Assembly (NCBI RefSeq): GCF_021462225.1
Contig: NC_061805.1
Span: 31,823,958-31,887,957, forward strand
Direction of reading: 5' to 3'
Length of the DNA stretch: 64,000 bases
Origin: Girardinichthys multiradiatus
Taxonomy: Eukaryota > Chordata > Actinopteri > Cyprinodontiformes > Goodeidae
Below, piece after piece: positions 1-12,200 of this stretch. The first letter of the stretch is position 1; every line of letters begins with the position of its first letter. The notes under the pieces are model-generated. The model was given only the letters and a program-made list of their open reading frames with translations, had not been told where the DNA came from and made no database searches. Position numbers and translations under genes: made by a program.

Positions 1-1118
1 GTTTACTTAGATACAAGAGTACGAACAGCTCGATCTGTGGCGTGGCACAGTGACAGTGTGTCCGCTGAATCATTCTGACTTTATTCAGGAAGTGAAAGAA
101 CAGAAGATTTTTCAAGATGTCCTGACCTTGCTCACTTAAAGCAGAAAATCTGGATATCTGGATATTAAACACTTTTGCACAGGTTCTCCAAATCTCTCAA
201 GACATGTCTTGTCCTCAGTCTCCTTCAGCAGAACCCACAGATTTTCTCAGATACTTTTCTAGAAGCTGGCTAGGGCTTTCTGAAACTTTAATTTCCCTTT
301 GATTAAGCTAGTTTTTGGTTGTTTTGGATGTTTGCAAGGACTCTCTGTGAAATCTGAAATCCATTTTCAGATTTCTAGCAAACCCCTAAAGATTTTGGCC
401 TAAAATTGACCGGTATTTGGAACTGTTCATAAGTTCAGCCAGCATGACCAAAACTTGAGTTCCAGCTGAACAACAGTAGTTGCCACCACCATCTTACATC
501 ATAGGTATGGCGTTAGTGTCTGTGCCATGCTAGGGTATGTTTCTTGCCAAACATACCTGTTGGAATTATGGCCCAAAAGTCCAGTTTGGTTTGACTGACC
601 ATAATATGTTATGACACAGGGTCGTGGGAGGTTTTTGGTCAGTAATGTATGTTTTCTTTGGAAGATAATCCTTCAGTCTTGTTGTCACACCCTCCTGTTA
701 TAGTCCACACATGTCTGCTTATCCTACATCACTGAATACACATGGTAAAAAATATCACATTTAGATACTTCTATTTTGGACTCAGATTTATTTATTTTTT
801 TTTAGGTGTGAATGTTGTGTGATTTGTCTGGCTTTTATATTTAAGCAGCAGACAGTATTTGTATCCAAGACAAATTTTCTTTGGACAATAAAGCTAACAT
901 AATCTTCTGAGGCATCTAAATGAGAAGCCACTACATTGTGACTACACATTGTTGTAGGTGAGCTCAGGACAAGGTGAAAGTGATCCTCCCTGCAATTCAT
1001 GACTGACACACTTTCTAAATAAAGTTAAAGTACATGATACTGCTATGCTTAAGGATAGGTTTGGCTCAGTTCTATCCATAGGCTTCTGTGGTATCAAAAA
1101 AATATATTTATATTTATA
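1..1118. other. Left part of the last ap1b1 intron, with a DNA-transposon remnant
   Basis: No coding exon seen. About 170-760 contains degraded sequence, including the stretch near 540-600 around 'aaacatacctgttggaatta', that resembles transposase-derived Tc1-like repeats common in fish. The rest is AT-rich intron. Confidence 0.4.
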
Positions 1119-1124
1119 TGAATG

Positions 1125-3929
1125 GGAGATGGGCTCTGGAACCCATCTCCTCGAGAGGGGCTGGACTCTCTTCTACTCTGGAGTGGCCCATGGGGAGAGG
1201 CGGCGGGCTGGGGTGGGTTTGCCTGTCGCCCCCCCAGCTCAGCCGTCTAGTGTTGGGGTTTATCCCAGTGGATGAGAGGGTCGCATCCCTGCGCCTTCGG
1301 GTTGGGGAGAGGTCTCTGACTATCATTTCAGCCTACGGGCCGAGTGGTAGTGCGGAGTACCCGGCCTTCTTGGCGTCCCTGTCGGGGGTGCTGGATAATG
1401 CCCCTCACGGGGACTCCATTATTCTGCTGGGGGACTTCAACGCCCACGTGGGAAACGACAGTGACACCTGGAGAGGCGTGATCGGGAGGAATGGCCTCCC
1501 CGATCTGAATCCGAGTGGTGCTTTGTTATTGGACTTCTCTGCTAGTCACGGATTGTCCATAATGAACACCATGTTCAAACATAAGGGTTTCCATCAGTGC
1601 ACTTGGCACCAGGATACCCTAGGCAGGAGGTCAATGATCGACTTTGTTGTCGTATCATCAGACCTTCGGCCGCATGTTTTGGACACTCGGATGAAGAGAG
1701 GGGCTGAGCTGTCCACTGATCACAACCTGGTGGTGAGTTGGATCCGCTGGGGGAAGAGAAAGCCGGACAGATTTGGCAGGCCCAAGCGCAGAGTGAGGGT
1801 CTCTGGCGAACCCCTTGGCCAGGGATGTATTCAACTCTCACCTCCGGGAGAGCTTTGACCAGATCCCGGGGGATGTTGGAGACATAGAGTCCGAGTGGAC
1901 CATGTTCTCCGCATCTATTGTCGATGCTGCTGCCCATAGCTGCGGCCGTAAGGTCTGCAGTGCCTGTCGCGGCGGCAATCCCAGAACCCGGTGGCAGACA
2001 CCGGCAGTAAGGGACGCTGTCAAGCTGAAGAAGGAGTCCTATCAGCTGTGGTTGGCTTGTGCGACTCCTGAGGTGGCTGACGGGTACCATGGGGCCAAGC
2101 GTGCTGCGGCCCGGGCGGTGGCAGAGGCAAAAACTCGGACCTGGGAGGAGTTCGGTGAGGCCATGGAGAAGGACTACCGGTTGGCCCTGAAGCGATTCTG
2201 GCAAACCGTCCGGCGCCTCAGAAAGGGGAAGCAGTGCTTCGCCAACACTGTTTACAGTGGAGGTGGGGAGCTGCTGACCTCGACTGGGGACATTATCGGC
2301 CAGTGGAAGGAGTACTTCGAGGATCTCCTCAATCCTGCCATCACGCATTCCCTGGTGGAAACAGAGGCTGGGGACTCGGGGTTGGACTCTTTCATCACCC
2401 AGGCTGAAGTCACCGAGGTGGTTAAAAAGCTCCGCGGTGGCAGGGCTTCGGGGTTGGATGAGATCCGCCCTGAGTACCTCAAGTCTTTGGATGCTGTGGG
2501 GCTGTCATGGTTGACACGCCTCTTCAACATTGCGTGGCGGACGGGGACAGTGCCTTTGGATTGGCACTGGGGTGGTGGTCCCCCTATATAAGAAGGATGA
2601 CCGGAGGGTGTGTTCCAACTACAGGGGGATCACACTCCTCAGCCTCCTGGTAAGGCCTACGCCAGGGTTTTTGAGAGGACAGTTCGGCCGATAGTCGAAC
2701 CTCGGCTTCAGGAGGTGCAGTGTGGTTTTCGTCCCGGCCATGGAACACTGGACCAGCTCTATACCCTCTACAGGGTACTCGAGGGTTCATGGGAGTTTGC
2801 CCAACCGGTCCACATGTGTTTTGTGGACCTGGAGAAGGCATTCGACTGTGTCCCTCGTGATGCCTTGTGGGGGTGCTCCAGGAGTATGGAATTGGGGGCC
2901 CTTTATTAGGGGCCATCCAATCTGTGTACAAGCGGAGCAGGAGTTTGGTTCGCATTGCCGGCACTAAGTCGGACCTGTTCCCGGTGCATGTTGGACTCCG
3001 GCAGGGCTGCCCTTTGTTCATAACTTTTATGGACAGGATTTCTAGGTGCAGCCAAGGGCCGGAGGGGGTCTGGTTTGGGGACCAGTGGATTTCGTCTCTT
3101 CTTTTTGCGGATGATGTGGTCCTGCTGGCCCCATCTAGCCAAGACCTACAGCATGCACTGGGGCGGTTCGCAGCCGAGTGTGAAGCGGCTGGGATGAAGA
3201 TCAGCTCCTCCAAGTCCGAGGCCATGGTTCTCGACCGGAAAAGAGTGGCTTGTCCTCTTCAGGTCGGAGGGGAGTTCCTGCCTCAAGTGGAGGAGTTTAA
3301 GTATCTCGGGGTATTGTTCACGAGTGAGGGAAGAATCGAGCGGGAGATTCACAGACGGATCGGTGCGGCTGCCACAGTAATGGGGGCGCTGTGCCGGTCC
3401 GTTGTGGTGAAGAGAGAGCTGAGCCGAAAAGCGAAGCTCTCAATTTACCGGTCGGTCTACGTTCCTACCCTCACCTAAGGCCATGAACTTTGGGTCATGA
3501 CCGAAACAACGAGATCCCGGATACAAGCAGCGGAAATGAACTTCCTCCGTAGGGTGGCCGGGCACTCCCTTAGAGATAGGGTGAGGAGCTCGGCCATCGG
3601 GGAGGGGCTCGGAATAGAGACGCTGCTCCTCCACATCTCAGATCGAGAGGAGCCAGTTGAGGTGGCTCGGGCATCTATACCGGATGCCTCCTGGACGCCT
3701 TCCTCAGGAGGTGTTCCAGGCACATCCCACCGGGAGGAGGCCCAGGGGACGGCCAAGGACACGCTGGAGGGACTATGTCTCTCGGCTGGCCTGGGAACGC
3801 CTTGGGCTCCCCCCGGAGGAGCTGGAGGAGGTGTCTGGGGAGAGGGACATCTGGGCGTCTCTGCTGAGTCTGCTGCCCCCGCGACCGGTCCCGGAAGACG
3901 ACGAGTACGACGAGTACGACGAGTACGAG
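1125..3929 (+). mobile_element. APE-type LINE (RTE/Rex-like?), 5'-truncated copy 1
   Basis: Decayed non-LTR retrotransposon. The endonuclease has [22 protein letters not shown] and a terminal STDHNL (about 1425-1740). The reverse transcriptase shows [23 protein letters not shown] and the FADD box [10 protein letters not shown] (about 3100-3130). The C-terminal [15 protein letters not shown] follows. Reading frames shift several times (near 1815-1860, 2590-2610, 2870-2910, 3480-3500 and 3650), and a TAA replaces a Tyr codon at 3475-3477. Relative to copy 2 it lacks 12 bp near 3016, removing SPVL after GCPL. A possible short target duplication TGAATG flanks it (1119-1124 and 3930-3935). It lies in the last ap1b1 intron in the opposite orientation. 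Clade assignment is uncertain. Confidence 0.85.
3897..3929 (+). repeat. LINE 3' tail of 9-bp tandem repeats
   Basis: Three to four units of GACGAGTAC end copy 1. Copy 2 ends with a shorter version near 54535-54551. Short tandem tails are typical of several non-LTR clades. Confidence 0.7.
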
Positions 3930-4319
3930 TGAATGATTTTAATGCAGTTTTTAGAGCTTCTATTTCCACTTTCAATCTCAATAAGCAGATGTCTGCATAT
4001 AAATACACAGAATCTGCCAGCCAGCAGGGAAAATTTGGGCACTGAAATCTTTTAAGCTTTTGTGTCAAGCATGTAAATACCCTGTGTTCACAACAACAGT
4101 GGGGCCCGTTTATAGAAATAAAATCTGAAACCTTGACCTCAGCTCTTAAAATCAAGTCTTAGGTATCGACTGTCTATACTCCTGCTCAAATAGAAAAATG
4201 GCTCCAAAGAGAATTACTTAGATCTGCCAATATGAGGTAAACTGAACATTTATCCCAAAAAAAATGAATTTTTAACCACTGTAAATAATTATTTTATATT
4301 CCATATGTCCTGCATATAA

Positions 4320-5263
4320 ACTGCTTTGGAAAAGTATTCAAATCCCTTGAACTGTTTCACATTTTGTCAAGTAAAACCACAAATTTTATTGTAAGGTTAC
4401 TGTACATCATTGTTAAATTTAAAGGATGTTGTTTGATTTTCAACATTTCTTTAAAAAAATTAAGTCTTAAAAATTAAGTATGCATTTATTTTCAACCCCA
4501 AAAGCCAATATTTGGAGAATTTCCTTTCACGGTGATTGGAGCTCAAGTTTTTTGGAGTATGTTCTTACCAGCTTTGCAAATCCGGTAATTAAATGGATTT
4601 TTTGCCCATTTTTTTGGAAAATAGCTAAAGCTCAGTCATGGATGGAGACCTTCTGTAAACATGGATTTTCCAATTTTCTTCCAGCTTCTTAAATGAATTT
4701 AGAAAAAGGACTTTGACTAAACCAATTTACCAAATGAATATGCTTTGTTTTAAACCTTTCCAATATATAGGTGTATTTTAATAGTTATTATTCTGCTGGA
4801 AGGTTGACCTTCACTCCAGTATCAACTATTGCAGCCTCTATGTAGCTCCTACAGTGTCCCTTGGTCGTCCTGATGCTGTTTGGTCACCAACGTTCTCGGA
4901 CAAACCTCTGAGGCCTTCAGAAAACAGCTGGACCTATACTGAGATTAAATTAAACACAGGTGGGCTTTTTTTTTGCCAATTAGTTGACTTCTGGGGACAA
5001 TATGTTTTATTTAAGGGTATCAGAGAATAGTGAACTGAATAAAAATGCACACCTCACAAAATCTTGTGTAAAATAATTTAATACTCAATTCAGTTCGAAA
5101 GTACTTTATTAATCTCAAGGAGAAATTAAAAACATGTAGGTAACCATGTATTATTATATTGGGCTCTACTATGTTGAACTAACCCAATAAAGTACATTAA
5201 TGGTTGATGTTGTTGATTTGACAAAAATAAAAGGGGCGTGAATACTTACGCAATTCCCTGTAT
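4320..5263. mobile_element. Tc1-like non-autonomous element (AAGTATTC-end family)
   Basis: The left end reads 'ggaaaagtattcaaatccct' and the right end carries the inverted 'gtgaatacttacgcaattcc'. Similar ends recur at 11.9, 36.5, 45.5 and 59.9 kb. The interior is about 0.9 kb with no intact transposase. A short stretch near 5090-5130 may derive from another repeat. Confidence 0.5.
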
Positions 5264-5494
5264 GCATTCAAGCATGTAAAAAGGTCAGAGAAAGCTTGGA
5301 AGGCAAGATTGTAGAAAAAAAAATATATTCAAAGAAAAAATAGTATGTGGAAATAGGACTATTTTACCTGATTTTCCAAAGTCAGCATGTTAAAAAGAGA
5401 TTTCCTTCTCAGAGTAAAATGTTTCTTACTATCTTTTGTTAATAGTCTTTAAATCATAGAAGGTGACCAGGTCTTTTTCCAGCTGTTACTTTTT

Positions 5495-6105
5495 GCCGTA
5501 AATAATTATCAGCACAATCAGAACAGCGATTAAACGTAACACTTGTGCCCTGTGCACACGACAAGGATCCATTGTTTTTCCGTTTCCGGGAAAACATGAC
5601 GTTTTAATTGCGATCTTCGTGCACAAGGCACAAGTAGAACCGTCATTTCCCTGTCTTGTCACTAGTGGGCAGCATGTTCTTTGAAACTTAACAGGCACAT
5701 GCGTACAAACACTCCCTGCTTAAACAAACGGGGTAGAAAGTCAGCACTTTGTTGGACAACCATCAGCAGCACAAACAATATTCTATAATCTGCTATTGTT
5801 ATTGTTGATTTCTTTGTCTTCTGCGGGTTTTAAACTGCTCGGCATCTGTTACGCTGTACGAGTGCGCGTTAATTTCTACTGATTGCAGTCATACTGTGCA
5901 TTTGCCAGGGTTTCCCCCTAAACATTCATCTTTTTCCCGTCACGACAATGGAAACTGGAATGTTTTCAAAACGCTACACTGTGGAACTCGTTTTCAAATT
6001 GTGCCGTTTTCAGAGAAAACACATGCTATTATGGAGTACACAAACAGTAGAAGCACAACAAAGCGTTTCCGTTTTCACCAAAAACTGTTGTCTCTGCGCA
6101 AAGGG
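5495..6105. repeat. Dispersed repeat, copy A (paired with 49.5-50.6 kb)
   Basis: Shares several blocks in the same order with 49540-50585: 'acgttttaattgc', 'gcatgttctttg', 'cgttaat.tctactgatt.cagtcatact', and 'caaactcgtt/cccgtt ttca' before 'ttttcggtttt'-like ends. Probably a non-autonomous DNA transposon. It ends about 20 bp from the donor of the penultimate ap1b1 exon. Confidence 0.55.
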
Positions 6106-6126
6106 CCTGAGTAGTGCAAGACTCAC

Positions 6127-6281
6127 TGTGAAATTCGGGTTTCCTGTCTGCACCCTCAGCTCAGCCAGAACCCAGATGCCGTTGCTGAGCTTCGTAGACT
6201 GATACAGCAAGTCCTGGCCGTCCACTGTACGCTTAGCTATGGTGAAGATGTTGCTACTCTGAAGTTTGTTAGAGGCTGCAT
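6127..6281 (-). CDS. ap1b1: ap1b1 coding exon 21 (ear platform, residues 881-932), penultimate exon
   Basis: Encodes [37 protein letters not shown] and [12 protein letters not shown]. The donor GTGAGT at 6126-6121 cuts before the expected C-terminal LSLKCRAPEVS segment, so one more coding exon must lie at lower coordinates. None is visible down to base 1. Confidence 0.94.
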
Positions 6282-9200
6282 CTGTTAACATAATGAAAGA
6301 ATGCAACAAAGGTGATCATACTTACTCTTTATTTGAGTTCACATATTTAATACTGAACCCTCACTGGCTTCCGTCATGCTCTGAGGCCGTCTATCACTAA
6401 ATGCATTAGACCCTGAAAATGTTCTTGTTCCATTATCCTAACCTAAAATGTTCACTCCAGGCTTTCTGTGAAACAGCCATTTCGTTTCTAATTTTGAATT
6501 AATTCCTCCTACAGCCTCAACCTCCCTGATACTACCCAGCAGGATGTGAGATCCTCTCTTTGTGTTCATGGAAAAGAAAATCAATCTGTCGGGGTAACTC
6601 TCCATTAAGCTGTCATCATAAACTCTTCTCCAGTTCAATGCCGTTCACATTGTGGAAAACTAAGTTATGACACATAAATAGGGAGTGCAGCTGATGAGTT
6701 CTCATCAAATACATTTTGCTTCATTAGCGGGGATTAGATTTGAGTTAGACGTGTCTGTCTGGCTATTTTTGTATAAAAAGAGGCTGCAGAACATGGCTGT
6801 GCAATGATGTGTTTTTCTCTTCTTTAATCCGCCTTCTTACCCGAGCTGAGATGGCAGTCTTTGATCTGAAACTGGGCCTCGCTGTCATTAGGAATTTCTT
6901 TCCACGTGGTGAGAAAAACTTGCCTCTCTGTTGATAAAGACGTGCAATTATTGGGTGAGTCCAAACACAAAAAAACATTCTGAAGTATATGGGTCGATAA
7001 CAGCATTATTTGTGTTACTATGACTTGTCCCACAGTGCAGCCAAGGTGAAAATCTCCGGTGCAAGAGGTGTGTGAGCAGTTCATTTTAACCATTGAGACA
7101 AGGTGCCCTGCTGTGGCTTTGGCTGTGGAACATTAGCTCTCAGCCTCTGGTAGCAGTCCTGCTGCTAGCCCCATCACAAAGCTCCACAGGGACGAAAGCC
7201 GACACATTTTCCCCAAATAAATTAAACGGCAACAGAAGAACAAAAGGAAAAAAAAAAAAAAAAGGCCTTAAATGGTCCTGATGTATAATCTGCTCTGCCA
7301 GGAGATGTGGCAGGTATTTAGCTGGAGGACAGCAAACAAGCATTCACGGCACACGTTCAGGAACAGTCACACATGCATCAATCTTTCAGCGAGGCCTCTT
7401 TATTGGCTGACGTCAGCAGGGCTACAAGGCAAAGCGATTTAGCAAAGAAATACTCACCCATCTTCCCATCTTCTACAAACAGCATGCTGATGGGGTACTG
7501 GCAGCTGAAGTAAAACACGTCAATGTTGTTCTTAACAGCTACCTGCAGGGAGGGGATTACGTTTGGATGAGAAGAGAAACAAGAAGCCATCTTAGAATAA
7601 TTACACTTCAGTGTGGTCCAAGAAGTCAGAGTAGACTACTATAAGAACATGCTTTGAATTCAATTCATTTCAGTTTTTTTTATATATCGCCTATTCACAA
7701 CACATGTCGTCTCAAGGCACTTCCCAAAGGGTTTGGAATGGTATAGGGTTGTTGGGGAGGTTAGAATAAACTACTGAGTGCTAGAGTTTGGTCACTTTAG
7801 AATGGGCTATGTGTAGGGGTACTAAGTAAAATAATACACTGATAAAGTTTCTCCATCTAGAGCCCGCCGGTGGCCATTATTATACTAAAAACCACAAGGA
7901 TTGGGGATACCTCTCTCTCTGTCAGACTGATTATAACAATTGGAAAAGAGAAGGGGTCGCAAAGGTAGCAGAAATGGAGGGTGTGTTTGCACCTCAACCA
8001 TAACTGAGCCGGTTTAGGCTAAACTTGACTCCCCCGTACTCCATCCAACAGGGAAGGAGGAAAGCAGAGGTAAAAATAATTGGAGAGTGTTGTTTCCTGT
8101 TGCATTGTGTGAAAGGTGGGTAACTTTAAAATGGGCTAAGTCAATTCAATCGAATCATATAGATTTCAAGTCAGGTACATGCATTCCAATTAATCCTAAT
8201 CATTGAACAGTGCAGTCAGATTCAGTTATCTATTCAAATTGGTTAAAAAGTTTTTCTATCTAAGGAAACTCAGCAGATTGCATCCAGTCAGTGACTTGTA
8301 GCAGTTACTCCTCCTGGATGAGCATGTAGAGACAGTGGACAGTCACTGGTGTTGCTTTGCAGCAATCCCTCATACTGAGCATGCATGTAGCGACAGTGGA
8401 GAGGAAAATTCAGTGCCAAGGTTTATTTATTTAGAAACAGACTCCACAATCAAAACCGAATCTATGAAAAATACAATTTTAGGTCACAAGGGTTTGTATC
8501 TTTCATTTAGTTAAAAGCAGCTTTCAACCTTTCAAATAGTAATTTTATTTTGAGTGACGCTTTATCTTAATGTCCGTTTAAGTTTTGTATCTGCTTCGTT
8601 TTCTCAGAGACAGTAGCTTTAAAAAGTGCTACAATGTATAAAAATGTGAGATGATCTCAGGATTGCATGGCTTTTTTCCCCCAGGTCCTTGAGCTGATGT
8701 CATAATCTCTTCAGATCAATTGCCAGCCATTTCAAAGTCAGTGCTTGACTGTATTTGCAGTGCTGCCAATCATTTATATTACAAGTCTAGATGTGGAAAC
8801 AAAAATAAATCAAAACCACATCCAATGACATAACTGGCCATTGCCACCCTGCTTTCTACGTTTCCAGTGCCAGCCATTGAAAGACACACAACAGCCAATG
8901 GTGCGGCTCTCCCTGTGGTCACAGAGGGACACACGAGGGGGTTCGATTATGAGGTGCGATTACCTACTTCTCTTTGAGGTATGTTGAACCTGAAGTCAGA
9001 ATATTTATGCCGGTCTGGTCCATTCCACAAATTAGCTTCAAACTAACTGTAGAGCATTGGAACAGCACTAAATTATTCCCCCTTTGTTTTGCTTCTTCAA
9101 ATGCTTCTATATAAAGAGAATCTATTTTTGGATGAAAATAAATTAAGTAAAAATAAGTTCATTTGATATTTGACATTTTATAATCAATGATATACATGAA

Positions 9201-12200
9201 CATGTTTATTCCTGTTTCTTGTATTTGTATCACAGTTACAGTAGACTCTGGATATTTGTAGATTATTGATGTCATATTTCAAAGTTATTGGTCTATTAGA
9301 AGAATTTTGAGAACACATATAAAAGTGAGAAAAATAAAGAGCGAACATGTATAAAAATAGAACAATGAATGAAAAGATTTGCAAAGGATCCAAAGATTTT
9401 ACACGACAGGTGATGAATTTAAGTACAAGAGAGTGAAACAGATGAAGAACGATAGAAAAAAAAGGAAGCATCTACAGAAGCACGTTGCAGGCAATGACAC
9501 TGTCATTAGTTAGCTTTATAAAGAGGTGCAGCTCAGCTAGATGATTGACTCGTGAATAATTCAACACAGCATCTTATTTCCTAGGTACGATGAGGGAACA
9601 CAAACAATGCAAATGTTTACTCTAAATGTATTTCAGATGGAGCTTTATTAGAAAGGGTAACATTGGTATAATAACTCTGGGATCCAAGATTATTCAAAGA
9701 CTCTGTCGGGGCTCCGTGACGTGCATACCACCTTGCAAGTTTACTATGCTACCCCACTACAAATGCCACGAAGATTCAAAATAAAATGAAAAAAACTTAT
9801 ACCAGATTTTACTGCTGTGTCAGTGCAGAAGAGTTGATGGTGGCACAACAGGGAATGAACCAGCAGCAAAGGTTACTGGATCACATTTCCTGAATTTACA
9901 AAATTTTACAAAAGTGAAGAGATTTTAACAGTTGTTGTACACAAAAAAAACCAACTGCTCATACGTCTCTGTTGGAAAGAATTTTCCACATGAAATAGAC
10001 CTTTAAAAAACAAGAACAAAACAGATTTCCATTTGGTAAATAGAGACAGATCAATATTGGGTCAGATCAATATTGTTCTTAGAGGAGGAAAAGTAGAAAT
10101 GCTAGAAAAGCTGTTGAGGTCATGTGAGACCATTAATAATCATCCCCACCTTTATCCCCCCCACCCCGCACCGCAGACAGTCTTATCTTCCCTTCCCAGC
10201 TGCACGGAGCAATAGTCCACCCAGTCAAAAAGATCCACCACCACCAGATCTTTTTTATTTAAAACCTTTCACAGTAGTCTTTTCAAGCTTAAACTCTGTT
10301 TTATTCTCAAAATGGGACTTTAACAGCATGGTTGAGTAACAGTGGGGATACAACGGTCATTTTCAGTGTCTCAACAGATATATTCAGGACACTGACACAA
10401 GCAGATCTAAATGGCATAGCTTTGAGGCTTTGTTTTGCACCGATACCTGATCGTGCTGACTTGTGACGTCAATGTTAAATAAAACGCAGAAATGTTCAGT
10501 CATGAGTCTCAATTTATGGGTGGGGAAAGATTGAACAAGATTCAACCTGAATGAAAACCAGCCCAGGCAGGTGAAATTTAGACATAGCGCTTACAGTGTA
10601 GGTGTTACCTGCAGATTGTTGAGCGGATCCATCTTCATAACAGGTCCGATGGTACTGAGTGGAAGGGTCACTTCGATGCTCTGGTTGGGGCTCAGGGGGG
10701 TCAGGACCTGGAGAGGACCAGCTGGAGCGAGACCAAAACTAAAGAGGAACAAAGTGGAAGAAATTTCACAAAATTCAACTCATGACAGAAATGCAAACAA
10801 ATATTAGACAGAACTCGATCCTACCTGTTCCTGTTAAACTGGATGGCAAAATCAGTCATGACACTCATCGCTTTATTGGTGAGGGTCATCTCCATTTGGA
10901 TGACACCGGCACGGCGGGCGAAGGTGCCGGATATTTCGAGCCCCTTGCCCTTCATGACTGGCAGCCAAACCTGTGAACAAAGAGATGATTTGTTAGGGAT
11001 CCCTGATTATGTAACTATCCAAGTTTAATCCTAGCATAAAAACTCACTGTTTTTGGTGGGCTGTAGCCTCCCATGGGCATACCGACTCCACTTCCAAGAT
11101 CAAACAGGTCATCCAGTCCGCCGCTAACTGGGGCACTGAATGAGGCTGCCGTAACAGCTGGAGGAGCACCAAAACCAGCCCCCATCTGTGCGTCAAAAAC
11201 ATACAGAACTTTATGTGTTACCTTGTATTACACCATTAAAGCCCAATAGATCTCTAAAAAAAAAAAAGCACTTACAGTTGCACTTCCTCCAAGGTCTCCT
11301 CCAAGCTGAGCATAAGAAGGAAGCACAAAAAGGAATATTAAAAACTTTTAATCAAAGATGAAACACCACATAACACCCTAGAAGGTTTAAAAAGGGTGAA
11401 GGAGGAGTGCAGGGAGCTAGGAAATGTCTGTGTGATGAATAGCAGCAACAGGGATTGCAGTATTGTTGTAACCTGCAAAAATATTCAGTTTTATTGGGAT
11501 TTTCAGAGAAGTAGTCAGAACTAGTCACAAAGTAGTCATAACTGTGAAGTGGAACACGAACAGTACATGGATTTCCATCAGTTTTACCATTACAAATTGG
11601 AAAAAAGTCCCAAGAAGTCACCTGATTAGTGAATACTATCAATGGCTATAAATCTGGCAGCTATTGAGGAGCAGCAAGAAGGAACCAGTTGAAAATCTGT
11701 AGTAAAACTTCAAAAAAATCTACGCTTTGCTGTGTAAAGTTGAAACTGCAGCAAAAAATACATCTGCTGAATACAACAGAACTTCACTCCTAAGATTTTA
11801 TTTGAAAATAAAAATATTAAAAACCACGTACAGAATTCCTTCCATTTCACAATTATGAGCTACTGTGTTGATCTGTCGAATCATATCACAATAAAATACG
11901 TTTTTAATGTGACAAAATGTGAAAACATTCAAGGGAATGAATACTTTTGCAAGGCATAGTAAAAAAACAATAATAAATAAACAATAAAAGGAGACATACA
12001 TAGATGCGAACTCCTATGCTTTGCCATCACCGAGGGTAATTAACTGAACTCCGACAGATTTTATTCAAACGCTTCTCAATGCGCTGAAGACAAAATGAAC
12101 AAAACCTTCAGAGAGACTCCAATGAGTGACAAAGCTGAACTAACTTACTGAACACAAACATAATTTGGTTAAATCCCACCTTCATCAAGTGGGGCAACAA

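Noticed and set aside
1575..2348. 257-codon minus-strand frame opposite the LINE
   Set aside because: Antisense shadow of the GC-rich LINE coding strand; the same antisense frame recurs in copy 2 at 52176-53117 for the same reason.
5655..5675. CTCF-like string in repeat copy A
   Set aside because: Two mismatches to the core and located in a repeat whose other copy lacks it.
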